From contig NW_002476567.1 in the NCBI RefSeq assembly GCF_000189635.1, positions 868,001-932,000 of the forward strand: 64,000 bases of DNA. The letters are read 5' to 3'. This DNA is from Tetrahymena thermophila SB210. Taxonomy: Eukaryota; Ciliophora; Oligohymenophorea; Hymenostomatida; Tetrahymenidae. The notes below the pieces were generated by a model. That model ran no database searches. It worked only from the letters and a program-made list of their open reading frames with translations, and was not told the DNA's origin. The translations under genes and the position numbers were made by a program. Positions 48,271-59,198 of this stretch are shown here, piece after piece. The stretch's first letter is position 1; every line of letters begins with the position of its first letter.

Positions 48271-49719
48271 ATGGATAAATTAAAATCTAACAGCTATAGG
48301 TAAAGATCCTTTAGTAACTAAGGAATAGTTACAATCTAAAATAAATAAAATATATATCACAATCTGAATTAAAACTTTGAAAACTCCTAAAACTAACGCT
48401 AATAGCAGTCCAACTCAATTCTTTAGCAGTAACAGAGCTTGTAAAACTAATATCCCTCTCATGATTCTGTTAAATAAAGCCAGTAATATGATTGTAATCG
48501 GAGAACATCTTTGAGCTAATTAAAAGCATCTCTAGGACTCACAAACAACAATTTATAAGAAATTAATAAAAGCATTAGTATTGTGCAAAATTATAGACCT
48601 GAATTCAATTCATAAAAGGGAAATTCCCCAAAAGTGAATAATCAAAACGATAGTTTTCAATCATCTTTAGCCCAATATAACCAAATGAGTTATTAACAAT
48701 TAAATTAAAGCTAAAATATGCAGTTTTGTAGAAATTTTATTGAATTTTTAAATACAGAAGACTCACAAAAATGGATTTAAATAACTAAATATTTTGATGA
48801 ACTCTAAGATATGGTAATAATGAAACTATAACATAGCTAAATATATGATAGATCTTAAAAAATATTGTAATTTATAACTTTGAATGCTGAGTTTATTCCT
48901 AAAAAATTTGATATTTTAATGAGCTGTGTGATATAAGAATTTTAAAATTTAAGAGATTTTTATACAGAGATTTAAGAATTGCTTGGGGACTCAAGGGATA
49001 TGCAGAATGTAGACCAAAATGATAAAATATATGAAAAATGGTTGAAGTAAATTCAAAGTATAAGTGATTAATATTATAAAATTCTAACAAGACATGTCTA
49101 GTAATTTTCTACTAAAAACCAGCTAATGACTAAAAAATATGAATTTGATAAAATAAAAAACAATTAAAATAAATTCAATCAATAATAAAATGTATTTGAT
49201 CAACATAATTAATCAAATTATAATTTTATAAACTAAACATTTAATATAAACAATAACAAAGAGAATATCCCAAAAGGAATAACTTTAGAAGACTATTAAA
49301 AACTGTAGAAAGAGAGAATTCTTGATAAATACTCTAATGAGAATACACTAAATTTAAAAATTTAATAACTAGAGAAACAAGTTAGATAATATTAGAGTAT
49401 GCTTTAAGCTAGGTCTAAAGAATTTGATATTTGCAAGTAAGAAAAGTCAAAAGCAATCGTTAAAATAGAAGAGCTTGAAAATAAGCTACACGACCTTGAA
49501 AAAAATATATAATTTACTGATCCTTCAAGGTTCAGCTCTTTAAGGACTGGAGAGAGCGAATATCTAATTAAGAGACATGAAATAGAAAAGAATGAATTAA
49601 GAAGAATAATAGAGCAGAAAAATCAGGAAATTAAAAGCTATAGGATTGAACTAGAAGGAATACTAGGAGAGATCGAAATAACATCAAGAAGAAATGCAAA
49701 TTTAAACCAAAATAATTGA
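48271..49719 (+). CDS. Gln/Asn-rich coiled-coil protein
   Basis: Single exon, 482 residues ending in TGA. Family not recognised. Residues 1-150 are Asn/Gln/Ser-rich low complexity. Residues about 155-290 are a compact helical region (MQFCRNFIEFLNTEDSQKWI, LNAEFIPKKFDILMSCVIQE). From about 340 to the end lies a strong coiled coil (LEDYQKLQKERILDKY, KIEELENKLHDLEKN, EIEKNELRRIIEQKNQEIK). No signal or membrane segments. The start ATG lies two bases after AAAG, which could also be an intron acceptor, so an upstream exon is possible. Likely a cytoskeletal or basal-body structural protein, by composition only. Confidence 0.7.
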
Positions 49720-50550
49720 TCATATCTAATAGATATATTTATCAAAATAAAATTAAAAAATATATTATTAATTAAAACCTATAAATGCATAAAAATTATA
49801 AAATTTAATTTAATTAAATAACCAAATAGAATTTTATTACATTTTTTAGTTAAATTTAAAATATTGTTTTAAATAAAAAAATATCTCATTTTTTCTTTAA
49901 GAATTATTTCATTGAAATTATTGAAGTTTGTAATTAAATAAGCAAATAGTTAAAAAAATAATTATTATTAATTTATTTTTTATAATATTGTTAAAAATAT
50001 ATTCAAAATTTTTAATTGATTAAATTTGTTTAATTAAAAAATTTTTTAAAAATTTTAATTTAATAAATATTAATAAAATTGTAAGTAGATAATATTTAAA
50101 TTTATTTATATTTTAATATTTTTATTACTTAATGTCAAGCTAAATATTAAGATTGATTTAAAATATTATTAGTTGATTGTTGAATCAGTTTAAAAATTAA
50201 ATTATTAAATAAATATTTTTATAAAATAGTAAAAATAAATATAATATATAAATATACTCTTAAATTGCTAATATTAAATTTATTAAGAAATAAGTAATAT
50301 TTAAGTTTAATTGTTTTAATTAATTGCTATGGTTTTAGAAAATATCATTTTAATTACAATTATTTATTGCACAATAAGAAAGACGCCGTGAGAATGAAGA
50401 ATAATATTTGAGAATAATAGTTGTTTACAATTTTTTTATTAAATATTTTTTGTTTATAATTTTATAATTAATTATTAATTTTGCTTATAAATTTATTTAA
50501 AAGTTTTTAACTTGAAGGGACTATTTTTTAGAAAAGAATATTAATTTGTT
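49720..50550. other. Convergent intergenic region
   Basis: 830 bp of very AT-rich sequence between convergent genes, with a slightly GC-richer patch near 50370-50400; no gene recognised. Confidence 0.6.
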
Positions 50551-53049
50551 TCACATAATTTATACCTGCTGTTAGTATTGCTATTAAAATAATTTAGATG
50601 GAGATAGAGATTGGAATTTATTACGGTCCTAGAAGTTAATATTGTTATTTTGGAATTGGTAGTTAATTGAGTTATCAAATTAGCAGATGCTGTTACTGAG
50701 AGAGTTAACTCCATTACAAAATACTATTGATTCATCATTTATTTTTTAAGATAAATAAGTAATTGAAGAAGTGCTGGCATACTATTGCCTGTCGAAATTG
50801 ATAGATGCTTAATAATTTTGATTATTATTATGTAATTATACTGTTTATACATTTTTTTACTCTTAGCAGAAATGAGGTGGAATATAATTGTTGTTTGAAT
50901 TACTATTATAGTTATTTTCTTAAAAATTCTACTAATCAAATTATTTAGATTATTGTTATTATCTATTTAAAGTAAATTCTTTTATTCTATTTTACTACCC
51001 TTCTATATCTAAATCATTTTTATGTTCAACTAATTGTGATTTAAAGCTATCTGATAAATAAGAGTTTTTCATATTAATTTCATCCTTTGACTATTTTTTA
51101 TTAATATTGTTTAGTAAGTCAACAAAGTCTTAGTTTGCAGGAGAGTTTGATTTAGGAGAATGAACTATAAGACCGTTTTCTATGTCTGATTTTATAAACT
51201 TATTTGAAAAAGCATGCTTGGGAATTTATGAATCTGTTTAGATTTTTAACTTTTTATTAGAGTTTAAAGCATTAGCTAACTAAATGTTATTTGATTATTT
51301 TAGTTCATCATAGATATTGCTGGCAGAAGCTATAGATTTTATTTCACTCAAATTATTTTCAATAGCACCAATTTAATTAAAGCGAGTGTATTATTCCAAA
51401 ATTTCATTTTTAGGAGAATGGAGTGAAATTGAAGCATTTCTCTTTCTAGAATACTCCTTAGAAAATTTACGAATATTATTTTGTAAACTAATTTTGCGAT
51501 ATTTTGGAGTTGTTTATGTATTTTAAGTTGTTTTTTCGTTCAAGAAAAATTAGCTTAAAGTTGTTATATAAGAGTGATTGATGGAGTTTACTCCATTTAA
51601 CATTTCACTTAAGTTTGGTTACTCATTTTTGGTAGGAGTCTAGATCAATATAGGTTACCCTTTGTTGATAAAATTTATCCAGTTTTAAGTTTTTTCATAT
51701 GTTTTTTCTTCTAAATTTATATACATGCACAAAAAGATTTTTGTTTTATTTTATTCAGAGTTAAAGCTAATCTATATTTCTTGAGGGCTGATTTTTTAGA
51801 CAAATTACTAAAATATACTAATTTGCTTTCTACTGGAAAAATCGTTAGAAGATAGATTCATCCTTTTAAATAAGTCAACTTGATAATTACCCAAAAGCTG
51901 AATTTCGAACATAATGTATTTGTTACAGATGTTTTTCAATGTTATTTAAACTTGATGTCTGCTGTTTTCAAAGCAAGAAAATAAGCTAATTAAGCAATAC
52001 TTCATTAGAAGGATGTTTGATTTTACATTCAAATCATTTACGTTGTCCTTAATTTATAAAATTAATATTAATAAAATAAACATATTTCAATTTTTTTTAC
52101 TTCAATTTAATAGTGATAACATTAAAATAAACTCTAAATCTAAGAGAAAACATCTTTGAATTTAAATGTTTGAAGAGGAATATCTCTTGGGACATCGACA
52201 AAAGTAAAGAGCTAGTTAATGAAATATGAGCTTATCTTTTGAATTTCAATTAATTTAGGATGAATTTTTTAGCTTAGAGATGTATGCAAAGTCTATTCAA
52301 GCTTGCAAGATATGGATTTAAGATTATCAAATATCATAGAGCACAGATTTAATTATTCATTTTTCTTTTTGCTGCTTTTTTAATATTGAGTTATATCTTC
52401 GAATGCAATCAACAAAAGAGGAGATTCTGCCATAAATATAGGAGTCATTTCAAATCTATATGTAGTTTCGTCTTCCAATTCAGCAAAAACAATTTAATTT
52501 TCATTTATTTTATCTCTTATTTTATTCAGGTTTTTAGCATCCTTTAGCAACTAATTATGACGATTAAGCAAATGATTTTTCATAGTAATTTAACGCTTAT
52601 TAATCATTTTTGAATCATTTATTATAATTAGCTTCTCCAACCAATCTTTTAGTTCATCACTATTTCTTATTCCCATTTCTCTTACTTTTCTATTTTGACC
52701 TTAAAAATATAATTGAAATTATTTATTTATTTGTTTATTTTGAATGTGTAAATAAATTACTGTAAATTTAGATATTATGGGTTCTAACTTCAAAGTTAGT
52801 GATTAAATAATTAATTGGCATTACTGAATCAACAATATGCTCCCACTTACTAAAATTTTAAGAAAAGATATAAAGCTGACGGACAACTCTATAAAAAAAA
52901 TATTTGAGGCATAAAATAAGCAAGACTATTGTTATCTAACTCACACAAAGTACAGCTGAAAATGGATTAATATAAATTAGCTAAATAGCTGTGAATACAA
53001 GAGCTTAAGTGAATTCTATTATAAAGATCTAGCTATCCAAAAGAAGCAT
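50551..53049 (-). CDS. Membrane PAS protein, degenerate histidine-kinase-like
   Basis: Three exons (53049-52761, 52699-52101, 52047-50551) give 794 residues. The N-terminus has two strong membrane segments (FIIEFTQALVFTAIQLIYI, SAVLCVSQITIVLLILCL). A PAS domain follows: WEHIVDSVMPINYLITNFEV to FEMTPIFMAESPLLLIAFEDIT. Next comes sequence with the layout of a dimerisation helix pair (ISSYFINQLFTFVDVP, FKFKDVFSQIQSLF) and one helix at the place of the ATPase N box (ILLMKYCLISLFSCFENS). The N-box Asn-Ala pair and the glycine-rich G boxes are missing, so ATP binding and kinase activity are unlikely. The C-terminal 350 residues are Ser/Asn/Gln-rich. Introns are 61 and 53 nt; the first was found because sequence upstream of the first exon-2 ATG is PAS-like. 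The true start may lie further upstream (see 53558-53960). Confidence 0.7.
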
Positions 53050-55408
53050 GCATAAAATAATCTAAACATTTTAATAATATATTTTTAATTTATTTTGATT
53101 AAATAAAATATTATTTTTTATTCAAAAATCTAAGTTATTTAAAACGAAATTTAAAATGCATTTAAATAATTAAAGATGCCTATTTATAAATTGATCTTCT
53201 CAAAATATCAATTAAGTATAGATTATTGCTGAAAGAATTTTTAGAGAAATTTATAAAGTGTATTTTAAGAGTAAAAATTTTCAATCTTTTAATCACTTTG
53301 GTAAATGCAAATTGACCATACATACATGATACTTTATCTTTTTTATTTGATTATTGAAATACAAATTAAAAAAAATTAAAATCTTTGTTTATTCTTTTTT
53401 TTTTTTGATTAAATGTTACGTCTGAAGGTTATTTCGTATGATATTACAATTAATTTAATTTAATATATAAAAAATAATATAATCTTTACTTAATTGATTG
53501 ATTGTAATTTTTAATCACACATTTAAATGTTATATTATAAAATAATAGGGAATTTACCTAAGCGATGATAGTCACATGATTGTTGTTGTTTACAATAGAT
53601 AATTAACTTGAATAGTATATTCCTATAAAAATTTATACCATAATTTAAATAGCAAAGCACTATAAAAGACATATATAATAGCGTGCATACTAGAATCCTA
53701 GCAAAAAGCAAAAAGATATTCCAGATACTGTTAAGTATATATAGTTGTGTTCATCATAGATAATTTGAATAATAGGAAATATAGTTGTAAAAAAGCAAAA
53801 AATTTTCCATGACATGAATCTTAATTTCTAATTTTAAATAAAATTTGTCAACAACATTATTATTGAATTATTTTAATCCCTGCTAGCATAATTATGATAT
53901 GTTAGCACTTGAAAAAATTTTTTACTTTATTAGAGATTGTTTCTAAGAAGTGGAGTTCATCTTCAAAGTTTTTAAAGTAGAGAAAAAGCTAGTTAAGTGG
54001 ATTAAGTGATTGATAGCGCATATATTTTATTGATTAGTTTATTAGAATTGTTGCTGAATTGAGTTCTTTTGAAAATATGTTTGCTAGAGTTATTTTTTTG
54101 CAAAGTAAAATTAAAAGACACAATTTACTTTTAATAAACAAATAATGTATTATTTATTATCTAATGGTATGAGTTAGCAGTAATGTAAAATTTTGTTTGA
54201 TTTCTTTTTTTTCTTTTTATTATTACTTATAAAATATCTATTAAAAGATTCTAATTCACAATGAAAACTTTTATAATATTAATTAATATCAATATTAACC
54301 TTTGACTGAAAATTGAAACAAATATATTGCCAATTCTTTTAAATTTCTATTGTAAAGATAATTATTCTGATAAAACATCGATTTATCTTACGTAATGCTA
54401 TTTGTTGATTCAAATTAAGCGAAAATTATTAAATAAGTTCCTCATAGTCGTCTCATAATTATCATAAATTGTTATAATTGCAACAAAAAAATAGATGTAA
54501 TTTATATTTTCTATGCATTAGATGATGATCAAAAATACGTCCTAAAAATATCAAATAATTACGTAAATACTGAGTTAATCTAATTAAAGTCGCATTTTAT
54601 TGCTGCAAATTTTAAAATATAAATGAACAAATTTATCCAAAAAACTTTCGTCTTTGATGCTTTTTCAAAAATATTTAGTTTGTAATATCCTAATAGAAAA
54701 ATAAATTAATTGTCAACACATTATTAATAATTGCTAATAATTTTAGAGAAAAATATTTATATTACATTTTTACTAGAACTAAATTAAAAAAACAAATGAT
54801 TTTTGTTTCAAAATATGCTGTTTTAGAAAAATACTAAATAATAAAAATAATTATCTTCAATAGATAATAGAGAAAGAGCAAAGACAATCCTAAAATTACT
54901 TTTTTATTTGTTTGCTTGTTTATTTAATTGTTTTTTGGATATTTGATTTTGTTTTTAGTTTACTTTGTCATACTTGTAAATTAAAATTGGAGGAATTTTT
55001 AAATAATTTTAAATATGAATGTAATATAAAAATATAAGACCAAATTTTTATGAATTAATTTTATACCATCTAAATATTTTTTACTGATTTTAAGAAAACC
55101 AAATGTTTTTTGCCACATAATTTAATAATTTCGGTAATTCGATCATATTTAAATTTTGTTATTAATCATTTTTATTCGCGTCACAAATTAGATTCAGCTA
55201 AGATTGCAAACCAACAAAAATTTAAATTAAAATACGTAATCTATATCTATTTAGTTAAACATTTTGATCTTTTTCAATTAAATTTTATCCACAAACAAAA
55301 GAGATACATTTTTCATTTACATATAAGTATTTTATTTTTTTATAAAAAAAACTGGAACACCATCACACTAGTAGTGCTTATTCTTCATATTTTAAAAAAA
55401 TTTAAAAA
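53050..55408. other. Intergenic region, possibly with upstream exons of the PAS gene
   Basis: 2.36 kb. The proximal 1 kb contains the membrane-segment-like open stretch at 53558-53960 listed separately. From about 54100 to 55400 the sequence is AT-rich with no recognised feature apart from the tRNA terminator T-run at its end. Confidence 0.5.
53558..53960 (-). pseudogene. Open stretch with membrane segments; possible 5' exons of the PAS gene or a relic
   Basis: On the minus strand an ATG at 53960 opens a protein-like frame (start MNSTSQKQSLIKQKIFSS, then VDKFYLKLEIKIHVMENF). The same frame continues after two adjacent TGA codons (53751-53756) into two hydrophobic segments (NSIWNIFLLFARILVCTLLY, MSFIVLCYLNYG) and ends at a good GT donor (53557). 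The segments would supply the extra membrane helices expected before those of the PAS gene. I could not find splice sites that skip the TGA pair or join the donor to the next exon in phase. It may be an unresolved part of the PAS gene, a separate gene or a decayed copy. Confidence 0.35.
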
Positions 55409-55482
55409 TGCCTGCGGAGGGGATCGAACCCTCGGCCTCGAGATTATGAGACTCGCGCTCTAACCAACTGAGCTACACGGGC
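55409..55482 (-). tRNA. tRNA-Met (CAT), elongator type
   Basis: 74 nt, minus strand. The cloverleaf is complete: acceptor GCCCGTG/CGCAGGC, TA, D arm GCTC...GAGC with AGTTGGTTA loop, anticodon loop CTCATAA (anticodon CAT), variable AGGCC, T arm GAGGG-TTCGATC-CCCTC and discriminator A. The A box (TAGCTCAGTTGG) and B box (GGTTCGATCC) for Pol III are present, and a T-run directly follows the 3' end as terminator. No intron and no encoded CCA. A C-A mismatch at the fourth acceptor pair and a T-T at the base of the anticodon loop are unusual. The GC-rich acceptor start G1-C72 lacks the A1-T72 pair of eukaryotic initiators, so elongator Met is favoured. Confidence 0.93.
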
Positions 55483-56589
55483 TTACTATTATAAGTGCAG
55501 CTTTAATTTTAGTTTAGGCACTTCAAATCAAACAAGAAGGCACTTCAAACTAATCTTTGAGCAAAAATATTAAAAATAAAAAATGATATTTTATCTGTTA
55601 TAAGTCATATGAAATTTTGAAAGATATATCCTTTATATTTAAATCTATTTTTAAAACATAAAAAATGAATTGTTTTAATCAATGTTCTTTCACTAAAACA
55701 AATCTGATTTAATTATTTACAAACAAAACAAGAAAAATTATTTATGAAAATAAATAAAAAACCTTTATTTATGCTATCATGTTTGTAATATCTTTTTATA
55801 GAAAAAATTTTGATATCAAATATTTTTTTTCTATGATGATATTAAAAATTTTCTAATTGTTCAAACAAAATAATAGTAAGCATTAATTATTTCAGCTTTT
55901 TTGACTTTTTTATAAAAAAATACTGCACTAAATAAATATAAGAATATAAGTACAAAAATCTGTGGAGTACTTAATCTGTTTAACTATTAAAGACAAAGTA
56001 TTTGAAAAAAAATATATTGTAATTTGATTAAATTAAATAAAATAAAAAGAAATATAAGTAAGATAAATTTTAAAGTTAAATAGAAAAACTTTTCAATAAA
56101 TGTGACTTTGAATAATAATTTAAGTATTATTAAAAATATTCAAGGAAAATAATTATATACTAATATAATTGATAAATCAATATAAGCAACATATTTATAT
56201 ATACTACACTTTGCTACTTTAACAATAAATTGATTGATTATTAGAAAAATAGCCTAAGATAATAATTTGAATTGAGATGAAATAATGCTATGAATTAATC
56301 TCTTTAAACAATTAATTGAACTTGAATATATATAGTGAATGAATTTCTGAATTTATAAATAAATTTTAATAATAAAAGTTAACTAAAATATAATTTTTAT
56401 AACATATCTATTTTATTTGTCAAAAGACTGAAATTAATTACATACAATAAATTATGTTAAGTAAACTCATTTGCAATATTCTATTTAAAATTTTTATTTT
56501 AATAGATTAATTAATTATTTTTTTGCTATTCGATATTAATTATTTGAGTTCAACTTAAATGAGTGGTATTTTAGATTTCTTCAAATAAA
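55483..56589. other. Intergenic region, nothing seen
   Basis: 1.1 kb of AT-rich sequence between the tRNA and the 397-residue protein gene, both on the minus strand. No gene recognised. Confidence 0.6.
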
Positions 56590-57783
56590 TCACAATGAAG
56601 GTTTTTTGTTGATAGAAAGATTCTTGTAATAGCAATCCAAAGCAAATATTAGAGCAGTTGAGCTTATTAGCATCATGAATGAATAATCAAGACCATCACT
56701 TTCTTTATATTTTTTGTGGAATTCCTTTTTCCATTAACCAAAGAAGTATTTTAAAAGGAAACTTCCTAATAGATTAGCTTCAGATGTGCAATATGTTTCA
56801 GAAAATTTCTCAAACACTTATTTCCACTTATCAACAACTATATTGTAAACTTTAAAATATGAATTCTTACTCTTTCTATCTAAAATTCCTTTTGTAAATA
56901 CACTCATGAAAAACACAACCATTGCTGCATGCAGACCCCACATATTTCTAGGCATTCCAACATCAAGAGATAGGAAAACAATTTTATTTATACCATTTTC
57001 TGCTAATTTCTATAAAAATGATGGCAATATTCCTACTAATTGCTTAGGATTTTCTATAATACGCTCTTTGATTTATGTTTTAGCATCAAAATTTAATAAA
57101 TTTGTAAAGGGAATCCATTTCACCATTTCAATATTTCCTTATTTAAATTTAAGCTATTCTGTTCTAGCTGTATTTAGAACTACAAATATATGTGCTCTAC
57201 TGTATACTTCTCTTTATATTTGTTCGCTCTATCTTGACTCTATTCTTCCTGTGTAAAAATTTTTAGGGAGAGCTCCTAAATAGAGTGTAGAACACCCATA
57301 ATCTTGTAGATCTAAACCACTATCATCACGAATTGAACGAAAAACTGCCTGTAAATCATCCTGCCTTTTACCTTCACATTTACCTCCTAAAAAACGAACT
57401 TGTTGGGAATACATATCTGTAGTGGAAATAGAACTAACTGAGCGTTAAGCTACCATCAAGTCATATTTAATTTGATCTCCATCATCCCCAAAAATCTCGC
57501 TAAAATATTTTTCAGGAAATCTATCTGTTATATAATGGTTTTCATCTCTCTTACGAATGGCATTCAATTAATTCTATAGCTTCTACAAAACTTCCTTGGG
57601 CGTATCTAGCGAAGGACGGAATACTAAACCAACAGATGCCTGTAGTTTTGTTCCAAAATTATATAATAGCTTTTATGATTTCCTTTGTATTTCCTAGGTA
57701 ATTATATGAAGAATTTCAGTTTAGTTAAGTGAGTTAATGTCAACAACAGGTTTCTCCTTTTTTTGGCTTCCTTAGTCTTCCAT
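56590..57783 (-). CDS. Conserved-looking globular protein, family not recognised
   Basis: Single exon of 397 residues ending in TGA. Unlike most neighbours it is not low complexity: it reads as a folded, cytosolic-type protein with mixed helices and strands. Notable segments are FGTKLQASVGLVFRPSLDTP, QQVRFLGGKCEGKRQDDL, DYGCSTLYLGALPKNFYTGR, HIFVVLNTARTEQL, INKIVFLSLDVGMPRNMW and GSFLLKYFFGQWKKEFHKKY. There are no clear signal or membrane segments, although the last 40 residues are rather hydrophobic (FMMLISSTALIFALDCYY). GC content is higher than in most genes of the window. No catalytic motif could be named. The next gene is about 1.4 kb away on the same strand. Confidence 0.8.
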
Positions 57784-59198
57784 ATTAAGTATGTTTAGCT
57801 ATTTTTTTGTCTAAATTGTCTATTGCTATTAATAAATATTTAGGCGTTCTACCCTATTTTCAAAGATTTTGATTAAGAATTTTAATATTTATTTTAAAAT
57901 TACGAAATGTATTTAAGATTAATTAAAAGGAGATGATGTTTTTAACAAACATAGTTATTAAAGATCAGCTACAGTAATAATATGATAAAATCCCAAGCAG
58001 TTTATTATTTAACTCAAATAAAAAATCTTTTTTTTATAAAATCATGCAGATATCTTACATCTAAATAATGAAGAAAGCAACATATGTCATTTGCATTTAG
58101 AAAATAATACGAATCATTCTACGTCTACTATCTAAAATTTACATTTTGTTATCTAAAATAATCCAATTATCAATTATGAGGTAAAATGAAAAATATAATT
58201 TACTAAATTTTACAACATAAATCACTCACCACTAAAAAATAATTTCAGAATATTTAACTTAATAAACAATTTAGAATAAGAAAAAATATTGTGTAATTCT
58301 TATGAATGTATATTTGATGATTAGTAAATTTAAGAAATAAAAATTTAAAAGTAAATAATCTATTTTATATCTCAAACCAGATAAAGACTAACCATTAAAA
58401 ACAATATTAAATATGATTTTAATTTAATGAATTATAATTTTGAATGTAAATTTTATGATTAAATATTTTTCTTTTCTGCTAAAATTAAATAATTTAAAAT
58501 GAAAAATTCTAATAATTTAATTTTATTATAAATTTTTAAAAAAAATATTTCATAAAATTGATTAAATATAATTTTAAAACATTTTTATAAATAAGCAAAT
58601 ATGTTAAGATAACAAAAAACTGTCTGAATAGCTATAATTAGGCATATTATTTTTAAAAGTTTTCTAGAAAAAGCTTGATTTCAAAGCGAGTACATTAAAA
58701 TTTAATTAAAAATAACTTTTCAATATGAAAATAAATTAATTATTTTCCATAATATTATTAATATAATTTATTTATTTTTATGCTTTTTGACTTGAATTAT
58801 TTTTTGCAATATATTTGAATAAATAAAATATATTTTTTTTTTATTTTTTATTGAAAATAAATTAATTTTTCTTAGAACTTTCAACTTAACCATTTAAGTT
58901 AAGATAAAATCTAAAATAAAATTGAGTTTGAATTTAATTTATTTAAAAAGATGCATTTGAAAAATTGATAAAATTATTTATTGAATATTATTTTATAGAA
59001 TAGAAATTATTTACAACTTTATTAAGAAAAATTATTTTCTATATATATTAAAAGCTGGAAGAAATTATTAATTTATCTTCTCAAACTTTACAATTATTTA
59101 TTTGATCGTATTAAATTATATTATAAATTTGTATCCTTTAGCAGTAGATATTCTTGATTAAATTAGTTTAAATGTTTATTAATTCAAGAAGAATTAGT
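57784..59198. other. Intergenic region, nothing seen
   Basis: 1.4 kb of AT-rich sequence between two minus-strand genes; no coding or RNA signal recognised. Confidence 0.6.

Noticed and set aside
52780-53047. Plus-strand coding reading of this GC-richer patch
   Set aside because: It requires passing a TGA, while the minus strand gives membrane segments that run in phase into a PAS domain across a good intron.
55110-55463. 117-residue plus-strand frame overlapping the tRNA
   Set aside because: Its only GC-rich part is the antisense of the tRNA-Met; the rest is AT-rich spacer.
56906-57256. 116-residue plus-strand frame
   Set aside because: Antisense shadow of the 397-residue minus-strand protein.
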